A stretch of 64,000 nt of DNA from an uncultured Carboxylicivirga sp. (GTDB lineage Bacteria; Bacteroidota; Bacteroidia; Bacteroidales; Marinilabiliaceae): NCBI RefSeq assembly GCF_963668385.1, contig NZ_OY764327.1, positions 4,560,501-4,624,500 on the forward strand. The letters run 5' to 3'. The notes beneath the pieces are model-generated. The model made no database searches and was not told where the DNA came from. It was given only the letters and a program-made list of their open reading frames with translations. Shown piece by piece: positions 40,797-48,221 of the stretch (within the stretch, counting starts at the first letter, position 1; each line of letters starts with the position of its first letter). The translations under genes and the position numbers were made by a program.

Positions 40797-42074
40797 ATGA
40801 GTGGATATCCTCCATTGGCTGAAAGAATGCGGCCACAAAACCTTGACGATTACATCGGACAAAAACATTTAGTTGGCGAAGGTGCAGTTTTGCGAAAGAT
40901 GATTGATCGTAAAGTAATTTCATCCATCATACTTTGGGGACCTCCGGGAGTAGGTAAAACTACTTTAGCTCGAATTATTTCCAAAACATTAGAGCGACCA
41001 TTCTATGTGCTTTCGGCCATCAATTCGGGTGTTAAAGATGTACGCGAAGCTATTGATAAGGCACGTAAATCGCGTTTTTTCAGCTCGCCCTCTCCTATTT
41101 TGTTTATTGATGAAATTCACCGTTTTAGTAAATCGCAACAAGATAGTTTATTGGGAGCCGTTGAAGAAGGCGTTGTTACATTGATTGGTGCAACAACTGA
41201 AAATCCTTCTTTTGAAGTTATTTCGCCACTCTTATCTCGCTGTCAGGTATACGTATTAAAGGCATTAGATAAAGAGGATTTATTGGATTTGGTGAATCGT
41301 GTTTTAACCAAAGATGTTTTACTAAAGGATAAGAAAGTAACCGTTGAAGAAGATAATGCTTTGCTACGCTACTCGGGTGGTGATGCACGTAAAATGCTGA
41401 ACATTCTGGAGCTGGTTACCAATGCCGAAATCAGTAAAGATGAAATTGTCATTAACGATGAGCTGGTTACCAATAATCTTCAGCAAAACCCGGCACAATA
41501 CGATAAAAATGGCGAGATGCATTACGATATCATCTCTGCCTTTATTAAATCGATAAGAGGAAGTGATCCGGATGCTGCTGTTTATTGGTTGGCTCGTATG
41601 GTCGAAGGTGGCGAAGATCCTAAATTCATAGCCCGTAGATTAATCATCTCAGCATCAGAAGATATTGGCTTGGCCAATCCAAATGCATTGTTATTAGCCT
41701 CTAACTGTTTCGATGCAATTAATAAAGTTGGCTGGCCCGAATCGCGTATTATTCTTTCGCAAACCACCATATATTTGGCAACTAGTGCTAAGAGTAATTC
41801 GGCCTATATGGCCATTAACGATGCACAGGCTTTAGTAAAACAAACAGGTAATTTGCCTGTTCCTTTGCATTTGCGCAATGCTCCTACTAAATTGATGAAA
41901 GAATTAAATTACGGCAAACAATATAAGTATTCGCACGATTATCCTAATAACTTTGCTGCGCAGGATTTTATGCCTGAGGAGGTAAAAAAACAACGGTTAT
42001 ATAAGCCTCAGAACAATGCCCAGGAAGTTAAAGCTGATGAACGAATGAAGTTTTTGTGGAAAGATTATAAATGA
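40797..42074 (+). CDS. rarA: Replication-associated recombination protein A (MgsA/WRNIP1 family AAA ATPase)
   Basis: 425 residues. AERMRPQNLDDYIGQKHLVG, Walker A GPPGVGKT (48-55), Walker B FIDEIHRF (D105, E106), sensor GATTENPSFEV and arginine finger SRCQVY. The C-terminal MgsA tetramerisation part holds AVYWLARMVEGGEDPKFIARRLI and the conserved YSHDYPNNFAAQDFMPEE. It acts at stalled replication forks with SSB and RecA. Monogenic. Confidence 0.97.
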   Translation: MSGYPPLAERMRPQNLDDYIGQKHLVGEGAVLRKMIDRKVISSIILWGPPGVGKTTLARIISKTLERPFYVLSAINSGVKDVREAIDKARKSRFFSSPSPILFIDEIHRFSKSQQDSLLGAVEEGVVTLIGATTENPSFEVISPLLSRCQVYVLKALDKEDLLDLVNRVLTKDVLLKDKKVTVEEDNALLRYSGGDARKMLNILELVTNAEISKDEIVINDELVTNNLQQNPAQYDKNGEMHYDIISAFIKSIRGSDPDAAVYWLARMVEGGEDPKFIARRLIISASEDIGLANPNALLLASNCFDAINKVGWPESRIILSQTTIYLATSAKSNSAYMAINDAQALVKQTGNLPVPLHLRNAPTKLMKELNYGKQYKYSHDYPNNFAAQDFMPEEVKKQRLYKPQNNAQEVKADERMKFLWKDYK

Positions 42075-42333
42075 GTTAGTAAGTTTTTAGGCAGGAGGCA
42101 GTAGTGAATGAATAAGACTAGAGTATGAAGACATAAGTATCAAGATAAATGACAGATTGATTATTGGTTTCATTAATAACCCTAACCAGCTTTTACACTA
42201 CTAACTAACGAGTTATATGTAAAATATTATATGGATTATGCAAGTGGCTATTAGCCATAAGCTAACAGCTAATTTAAGTTCGACAAAAAGCTGTAGTTTT
42301 ATATTGAATTAAAAAGATTAAAACAATACAACA

Positions 42334-43155
42334 ATGGATATAAATAAAATACCTAGAATAAAACATACCGATAGCGGTAATTTCTTTTTATTGGCCGGAC
42401 CTTGCGCCATCGAAGGCGAAGAAATGGCTTTACGCATTGCCGAAAAAGTAGTAGGCATAACCGATAAGCTGAAGATACCATATATTTTTAAAGGATCGTA
42501 CAGAAAGGCTAACCGCTCGCGCATTGATTCTTTTAGTGGAATTGGCGATGAAAAAGCATTAAAAATACTCAGAAAAGTAAGTGAGACTTTTGACATCCCT
42601 ACAGTTACCGATATTCATGCAGCTAATGAAGCAGCAATGGCAGCCGAATATGTGGATGTATTGCAGATACCAGCTTTCTTATGTCGCCAAACCGATTTAC
42701 TGATTGCTGCGGCTGAAACAGGCAAAGTAGTAAACATTAAAAAAGGTCAGTTTTTAAGTGCTGAATCAATGCAATTTGCAGTAAATAAAGTTAAAGATTC
42801 AGGAAATGATCAGGTGGTATTAACCGACCGTGGAAATATGTTTGGTTATCAGGATATGGTGGTTGATTTCCGCGGTATTCCAACCATGCAGCAGTTTGAT
42901 GTGCCTGTGGTTTTAGATATCACCCACTCGTTACAACAACCTAATCAGAGCAGTGGTGTTACAGGAGGAAAGCCTCAATTAATCGAAACCATTGGTCGTG
43001 CAGGTATTGCAGTTGGAGTTGATGGACTATTTATCGAAACACACTTTGATCCGGCTAATGCAAAATCAGACGGTGCTAATATGCTTCACCTCGATTTAAT
43101 GGAAGGTTTGATGACCAGATTAACAGCCATTAGAAAAACTATTACTGAGTTTTAA
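42334..43155 (+). CDS. kdsA: 3-deoxy-8-phosphooctulonate (KDO-8-P) synthase
   Basis: 273 residues, typical. FFLLAGPCAIEGEEMALRIAE, KGSYRKANRSRIDSFSG (arabinose-5-phosphate binding), TVTDIH, VLQIPAFLCRQTDLL, NIKKGQF, LTDRGNMFGYQDMVVDFRG and DITHSLQQPN are all present. It condenses phosphoenolpyruvate with arabinose 5-phosphate to KDO-8-phosphate for the inner core of lipopolysaccharide. The Cys in LAGPCAIEG belongs to the metal-dependent class if a second Cys/Asp pattern holds, which I did not verify. Alone in the window among LPS-core genes. Confidence 0.97.
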   Translation: MDINKIPRIKHTDSGNFFLLAGPCAIEGEEMALRIAEKVVGITDKLKIPYIFKGSYRKANRSRIDSFSGIGDEKALKILRKVSETFDIPTVTDIHAANEAAMAAEYVDVLQIPAFLCRQTDLLIAAAETGKVVNIKKGQFLSAESMQFAVNKVKDSGNDQVVLTDRGNMFGYQDMVVDFRGIPTMQQFDVPVVLDITHSLQQPNQSSGVTGGKPQLIETIGRAGIAVGVDGLFIETHFDPANAKSDGANMLHLDLMEGLMTRLTAIRKTITEF

Positions 43156-43320
43156 TAATAGTTTGTACGTTTTTAGGCAGTTGGCAGAAGTTTAATCTTA
43201 TATTTCACTACCGCAATAGAGAGTCTAAACCGGATCATTTCAAAAACTTGTGGAGAATCTGAAAATTAATGTTAAACTTATTTATTTTCGAATAATTTTA
43301 ATAACCAGAATCACCCCACT
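43156..43320. other. Gene-free stretch after kdsA
   Basis: Contains GTTTTTAGGCAG at 43169-43180, the same 12-mer that follows the rarA stop codon at 42083-42094. No gene. Confidence 0.35.
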
Positions 43321-43440
43321 CGAAACAAAGTTTCGAACTTCGGATTGTCAGCGATTGTTGCGAACATGGCGGAATGGTGGCTTCGAGGAACGAGAAGTTG
43401 TACCTGAAGCCATAAGTTCGTCAACGTTGCGCAGCAATTA
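43321..43440 (+). other. GC-richer, hairpin-rich non-coding block, possible RNA or decayed element
   Basis: CGAAAC-AAA-GTTTCG (43321-43335) is a perfect triloop hairpin. TGGCTTC (43378-43384) pairs with GAAGCCA (43406-43412). Around that, ATTGTTGCGAAC (43344-43355) can pair imperfectly with GTTGCGCAGCAAT (to 43439). The base composition differs from the AT-rich flanks. A classic terminator follows at 43554. An open frame of 63 codons here is not protein-like. Confidence 0.4.
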
Positions 43441-43553
43441 AAACCCAAACTTGAAATAAAGAATAGAATTTCTTTTGGTGAAGCTATGACTGATCCACAA
43501 GAATATGAACTGATCCTTTAAACAATGCATTTACAAGAAATTAAAATATAACG

Positions 43554-43578
43554 AAGGGACTTTCAGAGTCCCTTTTTT
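43554..43578 (+). terminator. Rho-independent terminator 400 nt past kdsA
   Basis: AAGGGACT (43554-43561) pairs with AGTCCCTT (43567-43574), with T through 43578. There is no gene directly upstream; it ends either a long kdsA 3' UTR or an unannotated RNA. Confidence 0.85.
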
Positions 43579-43814
43579 CATTTCAAGATATTTCAGTAAA
43601 ACTCAATAATTAGGAGAGTTTTTGCTTAGATGATTTGCAAAATATCCTAATGATTCCTCCTTATTCTCCTCTGCTTGCAGAAACCACTATTTTATCTTTC
43701 CAACATTCTCTCCATACTTATTTCTTTCTTAATCAATAGTTACTCTGACTAAAAACAATTCGTCAAATGCTGCATTGCGTGCTAATTTGAGGTTACAACC
43801 TTAAATCAAACGCC

Positions 43815-44432
43815 ATGAAATCTGTAACTTTTATATTCGTAATTATCCTGTCATTGTTTGGCTTTCATTCAGGCATCTATACCGAACCTGATTGGATTAG
43901 CAGCGGTGAGGAAAATGGTATTTATCTTTTTGAAAGATGGATTGATATCAATGATCAACTCAAGGTAAGAGAGCGAAAAGGCGAGTTTTATTCCAATTGC
44001 TTATTGGCCAATGCAGAGTTCTTTTTAAATGATTACAAAACCAGTAAACAATGGATGAAAGGCATAAGTAAAGCTGAAGTAATAGAAATACAGAACGAAG
44101 AAATTATCTACTTTGTTATTTCTCTTCCCTGGCCTTTTAAAAACCGTGATTTCACGGCCCGTTATTCATGCGAAAGAATAAATGATAAAAAAAGCATTAT
44201 TCGTTTACACAGCCTAAAAACATTTCAGCCACAAAGCAATAAATACGTTCATATTAATGATTACAGAGCATCGTGGTTAATTGAGCAAATATCACCCACC
44301 ACCTGTAAAATTACCTTTTGCACATTTTCGAGCGAGCCTCCTCTTTTCCCTCAATGGATGCAAGAACCTGTTTTAAGGAAGCTATTCTTTAAAAATCTGG
44401 AACGATTACAATGCTGTTTAAACGAAATATAA
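43815..44432 (+). CDS. START-like lipid-binding domain protein, exported
   Basis: 205 residues with a signal-like N-terminus (MKSVTFIFVIILSLFGFHSG). WISSGEENGIYLFERWI, then VRERKGEFYSNC...DYKTSKQWMKGISKAEVI. SLPWPFKNRDFTARYSCERI is the START-domain core (W-P-F/M-x-N-R-D-F), and DYRASWLIEQISPTTCKITFCTFSSEPPLFPQWMQ is its next strand pair. Such domains bind sterol-like or other lipids in a long cavity. First of three same-strand genes (gaps of 16 and 6 nt) with two SDRs, suggesting lipid or ketone metabolism. The ligand is unknown. Confidence 0.82.
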   Translation: MKSVTFIFVIILSLFGFHSGIYTEPDWISSGEENGIYLFERWIDINDQLKVRERKGEFYSNCLLANAEFFLNDYKTSKQWMKGISKAEVIEIQNEEIIYFVISLPWPFKNRDFTARYSCERINDKKSIIRLHSLKTFQPQSNKYVHINDYRASWLIEQISPTTCKITFCTFSSEPPLFPQWMQEPVLRKLFFKNLERLQCCLNEI

Positions 44433-44448
44433 CCTAAAACTTAGCATC

Positions 44449-45261
44449 ATGAAACCAAAATTAGCGATTATAACGGGCGCTTCGAGCGGATTAGGTTTAG
44501 CATTTGCTTTTGAATTGGCTAAACAAGGATATAACTTGCTTTTAACAGGGCGGCGAAAAGAAAGACTGCAGAAGATTAAAGAGCGTTTGGTTGATATCTA
44601 CCATATTGATGTTAAACTCACTATTAGCGATTTTACAGATTCAGCAGATCTTAATCGATTGGTTCAACAAATTAGTCAACTGCCCTCTGTTCATATTCTG
44701 ATAAATAATGCAGGTATGGGCTGTCGTCGTAATTTTTACGACGATCCGTATCAAAATCAAGAGAAAATGCTGAAAATACACATCACAGCAGCATCCAAAC
44801 TCAGACACACAGTTGTGCCCATCATGAAAAGACAAAGATGTGGATCTATAATCAATGTGGCATCATTATCAGCTTTTATGCCCGCTTCGTTAAGTTATTT
44901 CTACAGTTCGAGCAAAGCCTTTTTAGTTAGCTTATCGGAATGTATGTTTATGGATTTAAAACCCTATAATATTCATGTTCAGGCTTTGTGCCCTGGTTTT
45001 GTAAAAACTGAATTTCATCAGCGACAAGGAATTAAAGAACAGATTGGATGGGTAGAACAGCAAATGCTTTGGATGAATAAAGAACGGGTAGTCAAACTAA
45101 GTTTAAAACATCTTACTAGTGGTCAACCTATTTGTATTCCAGGCTTTATCAATCAATTACTTTACCGGATATCAAGTATGATTCCCCGGCGACTTTATTA
45201 TTCAATCTCTGCCTATCGTACAGCTATGCTAAGAAACGACACTTTATTACTTGCAAAATAA
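44449..45261 (+). CDS. Short-chain dehydrogenase/reductase
   Basis: 270 residues. Cofactor motif TGASSGLG (9-16), GRR after strand 2 favouring NADP, NNAGMG, Ser in NVASLSAF and Y-x-x-x-K as YFYSSSKAFLV. CPGFVKTEFHQRQG belongs to the DltE/short-chain group. The C-terminal extension (LLYRISSMIPRRLYYSISAYRTA) is amphipathic and could touch membranes, as in several SDRs acting on fatty or steroid substrates. Middle gene of the START-SDR-SDR unit. Confidence 0.9.
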   Translation: MKPKLAIITGASSGLGLAFAFELAKQGYNLLLTGRRKERLQKIKERLVDIYHIDVKLTISDFTDSADLNRLVQQISQLPSVHILINNAGMGCRRNFYDDPYQNQEKMLKIHITAASKLRHTVVPIMKRQRCGSIINVASLSAFMPASLSYFYSSSKAFLVSLSECMFMDLKPYNIHVQALCPGFVKTEFHQRQGIKEQIGWVEQQMLWMNKERVVKLSLKHLTSGQPICIPGFINQLLYRISSMIPRRLYYSISAYRTAMLRNDTLLLAK

Positions 45262-45267
45262 GCTATC

Positions 45268-46065
45268 ATGAAAACAACCCAAAAATATAGTGTGATTACG
45301 GGTGCAAGCCAAGGCTTAGGACGATCAATTTGTTTTGAGTTAGCTCGTCGAAGACACAATTTATTACTAATTGCCAAGGCCGATGAAAATCTACCTGAGT
45401 TGGCTGATAGATTAGCAAAAAACTATCATACCGATATACAATTTCTGGAAGTTGATTTTACTCAAGTTAATTCAATTGAAAAAATAGATGCATGGTTAAA
45501 TAAGTATAATGTGAATATGCTTATTAATAATGCCGGAATTGGTGGCACTAACTATTTTCATAACTGTAGTTTTGATGCATTTGATTCTATTATTTCGGTA
45601 AACATACGTACGTTAGTTTTAATTACTCGTTCAATAATTGAAAATTTAAAACAAAATGCGCCCTCTTATATCCTTAATATTTCAAGTATGGCCTCATGTT
45701 GCCCTATCGCTTTTAAAACCATATATCCTGCTTCTAAATCATTTGTTTATTCCTTTTCGCGAAGCTTAGGTGAAGAATTGAAGAATGATAATATCCATGT
45801 TAGCGTGGTACTTCCCGGAGCTTTCCGTTCTAATAGCAATGTTTGTAAAAGAATTGCCATAAGTAATTGGTGGAATAAAACAGGATGCCTTACAACCAAC
45901 CATATGGCTTACCTTATTATAAAGCAACTTCTTAAATATAAGAAAGTAATTATCCCAGGTATATTAAATAAAATCAATTGGTTGATTTTGAAAGTACTGC
46001 CCTATACAATATGTATTCCGGCAATTTCAAAATCGGTAAAGAAGGAATTACAGTTGATAGGATGA
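45268..46065 (+). CDS. Short-chain dehydrogenase/reductase
   Basis: 265 residues, a paralogue of the preceding SDR (same order of motifs: TGASQGLG, IDAWLNKYNVNMLINNAGIGG, ISSMASCCPIAFKTIYPASKSF). The active-site Tyr and Lys are present in YPASKSF. The hydrophobic C-terminus (INWLILKVLPYTICIPAISKSVKKELQLIG) again suggests membrane association. It starts 6 nt after the previous gene. Its last 18 nt overlap the convergent regulator gene. Confidence 0.9.
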   Translation: MKTTQKYSVITGASQGLGRSICFELARRRHNLLLIAKADENLPELADRLAKNYHTDIQFLEVDFTQVNSIEKIDAWLNKYNVNMLINNAGIGGTNYFHNCSFDAFDSIISVNIRTLVLITRSIIENLKQNAPSYILNISSMASCCPIAFKTIYPASKSFVYSFSRSLGEELKNDNIHVSVVLPGAFRSNSNVCKRIAISNWWNKTGCLTTNHMAYLIIKQLLKYKKVIIPGILNKINWLILKVLPYTICIPAISKSVKKELQLIG

Positions 46066-47052
46066 TTTAAAATGATGAATGGCTCCAGTTAATTTATTAA
46101 AAAAGCGATTTCGTTCCTTCTCTCCGACTTTACTAATCATGTTTGATTTAGATATTAACGTCTGATGAAGACTTGAAACTGATTGACAAAATTCGGCATC
46201 ATCGTTTATCAATACACCCAAAATATTGTAGGTTATAAAAACTCGTTGTACATCATCGGTTGTGATAAAAATGGTATTATCATTCAGAATAATCTCATTT
46301 TCGTAAAGTGTATAAGTATCCGCAATGCCATGATCAGGATGGCCTTCAAGGAATTTCATACCTAATTCGGCTTGTTTTTGGTTGTGATTAAGCCACCTTT
46401 CTATGCTGTTTATAAGCTTTTCAAGGTCTTCTTTTGATGCAAAATAACCCGATATCCAATAATACTCGATCTGACGCAACAAAATCCGAAATGTATCCTC
46501 ATTCCATAACTCTGTTGTAGGAATCTTCAGCACTATTGTTGCTATTTTCTTACACTTCTCAATTATTTCGTTATCAATAACCGAAAGAGTAAATTTATCG
46601 CCTTCCTTTATATTTACATTGAATATTGTTTTTTCCCAAAAGAAGAATTTAAAAGAAGCAATTTCGGGAAATTGAAAATATTGAAAGATGGGTGGATCTT
46701 TTGCCAGATAAAGAATATGTTTTCGCGCGACTGAGTTTATTTTCAGAAGATTATTATAGATAAAATCCAGCCATTTATTTTTATCGAAATTACCGGGCGC
46801 TACATCTAACTGACGAAAAGTTAAGAAGCTTGATTGTTGAGCTATAAATTGATCCATCGAACAATTGTAATAGCTACATAATTGAGACGCTTCATCTAAA
46901 CTCAGTGTTTTTTCGCCTCGTATGCGCCTGTAAGCACTGTCGTTACTAATACCTAAAATTTCAGCAACCTCCTGTGCCAACGATAAATTATTGGCGATTT
47001 TTTCTCTGATTAAATCAAACAATTTAGTTTGTATGTCTCCCCCCGGTATCAT
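46048..47052 (-). CDS. Helix-turn-helix transcriptional regulator with large C-terminal domain
   Basis: 334 residues. N-terminal HTH (about 20-72): SLAQEVAEILGISNDSAYRRIRGEKTLSLDEASQLCSYYNCSMDQFI. The remaining 260 residues form an uncharacterised alpha/beta region with aromatic-rich stretches (FQYFQFPEIASFKFFFWEKTIF), perhaps a ligand-binding domain common in Bacteroidota regulators of this type. The 3' end overlaps the SDR gene by 18 nt, tail to tail. Control of the START-SDR-SDR unit is plausible from position only. Confidence 0.85.
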   Translation of the reverse strand: MIPGGDIQTKLFDLIREKIANNLSLAQEVAEILGISNDSAYRRIRGEKTLSLDEASQLCSYYNCSMDQFIAQQSSFLTFRQLDVAPGNFDKNKWLDFIYNNLLKINSVARKHILYLAKDPPIFQYFQFPEIASFKFFFWEKTIFNVNIKEGDKFTLSVIDNEIIEKCKKIATIVLKIPTTELWNEDTFRILLRQIEYYWISGYFASKEDLEKLINSIERWLNHNQKQAELGMKFLEGHPDHGIADTYTLYENEIILNDNTIFITTDDVQRVFITYNILGVLINDDAEFCQSVSSLHQTLISKSNMISKVGEKERNRFFNKLTGAIHHFKSSYQL

Positions 47053-47190
47053 TACTTAAAGTTACGCTTATAACCATAGATAATCAAGCTTCAGGAAAGT
47101 CTGAATGTCATTCTGGACACCATTATTTTTACAAGAGGAGATTTTTCGTTTATCTTAAGTGTTGATTACATGTATTGTTGAAAATATGCG

Positions 47191-47217
47191 AAAAATGCCC
47201 TCGATAAAGGGCATTTT
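47191..47217 (-). terminator. Rho-independent terminator of M48 gene
   Basis: AAAATGCCCT (47192-47201) pairs with AGGGCATTTT (47208-47217); T-rich on the minus-strand exit. Confidence 0.88.
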
Positions 47218-47235
47218 ATAAAATAGATAGTTCTA

Positions 47236-48048
47236 CTATTTCTTATAATATTTCATTGCTTCAGGCATGTAGGCCTTCAGGTCTTTTACCCTTGTTTCGT
47301 CAGCAGGGTGAGTACTCATCCATTCTGGTGGTTTTTGTCCGCCCATATCAGACATACGCTGCCAAAACGGAACAGCTTCGTTTGGATCATATCCTGCCAT
47401 CGCCATAAAAATCAAGCCCATTTTATCGGCTTCTGTTTCATGAGCTCTTGAAAAAGGTAACATCACACCATATTGTGAGCCAAGACCAAAGGCAGCCATT
47501 GCCAACTGTTGAGTTTGTTCTGGCTTTTCGTCCATTAATACAGTAAGAGCTGTTCCTCCATATTGAACGGCCATTTGCTGACTCATACGCTCACTTCCGT
47601 GCTTAGCAACGGCATGGGCAATTTCGTGTCCCATAACAACGGCTATACCTGTTTCATCTTGGCAATAAGGAAGAATACCTGTATAAAATACCACTTTACC
47701 GCCTGGCATACACCATGCATTAGGTGTTTCATCTTCAACGAGGTTAAATTCCCACTCAAATCCTGCAATCTGGCTTGAATAACCATTATCGGTCATGTAT
47801 TTTTCAACAGCTGCAGCAATCTTTTTACCTACCTTTTTAATCGTAGCTGTTTTTTCTTTGTCTGTCGATATCTTGTTTTCTTTCAAAAACTCTTGGTATT
47901 GAGTGAAACTCATCGACATAACTTCTGAATCGGATACCAAATTCAACTGTTTTCGACCCGTAATAGGATTAGTAGCACAAGAAACCAATAGGCTAACAAC
48001 CAGCACTACACCCAATGATACCGGCCATTTTTTCATAAGCTTTATCAT
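47236..48048 (-). CDS. M48 family metalloprotease lipoprotein (BepA/LoiP-like)
   Basis: 270 residues. Lipoprotein signal with Cys24 (SLLVSCATNPITGRKQL, the typical M48 lipoprotein start). Zinc motif HEIAH at 141-145 (VVMGHEIAHAVAKHG), further ligand region SRAHETEADKMG and STHPADETR near the end. It works in the periplasm as a quality-control peptidase on outer-membrane proteins in related bacteria. Either ATG 48048 or ATG 48036 (MKKWPVSL) could start translation. Confidence 0.94.
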   Translation of the reverse strand: MIKLMKKWPVSLGVVLVVSLLVSCATNPITGRKQLNLVSDSEVMSMSFTQYQEFLKENKISTDKEKTATIKKVGKKIAAAVEKYMTDNGYSSQIAGFEWEFNLVEDETPNAWCMPGGKVVFYTGILPYCQDETGIAVVMGHEIAHAVAKHGSERMSQQMAVQYGGTALTVLMDEKPEQTQQLAMAAFGLGSQYGVMLPFSRAHETEADKMGLIFMAMAGYDPNEAVPFWQRMSDMGGQKPPEWMSTHPADETRVKDLKAYMPEAMKYYKK

Positions 48049-48151
48049 TTTTTTCTATTTAAGTTAGATCTTTATCAAAAAGAGATTGCAAAATTAAGAC
48101 AGAAAATCAATTCTCATATTTATCATGCTTATATATTACTTTTGAAAACAG

Positions 48152-48186
48152 AAAAAGGGTGAATATGTTTATTGCACACCACCCTT
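48152..48186 (-). terminator. Hairpin terminator of the sulfur-transfer fusion gene
   Basis: AAGGGTG (48155-48161) pairs with CACCCTT (48180-48186); on the minus strand the exit continues CTTTTTCTG. The loop is long (18 nt), so it is weaker than the others. Confidence 0.6.
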
Positions 48187-48221
48187 CTCAATATTTTATT
48201 AATGCATGAAACTATTTATGG

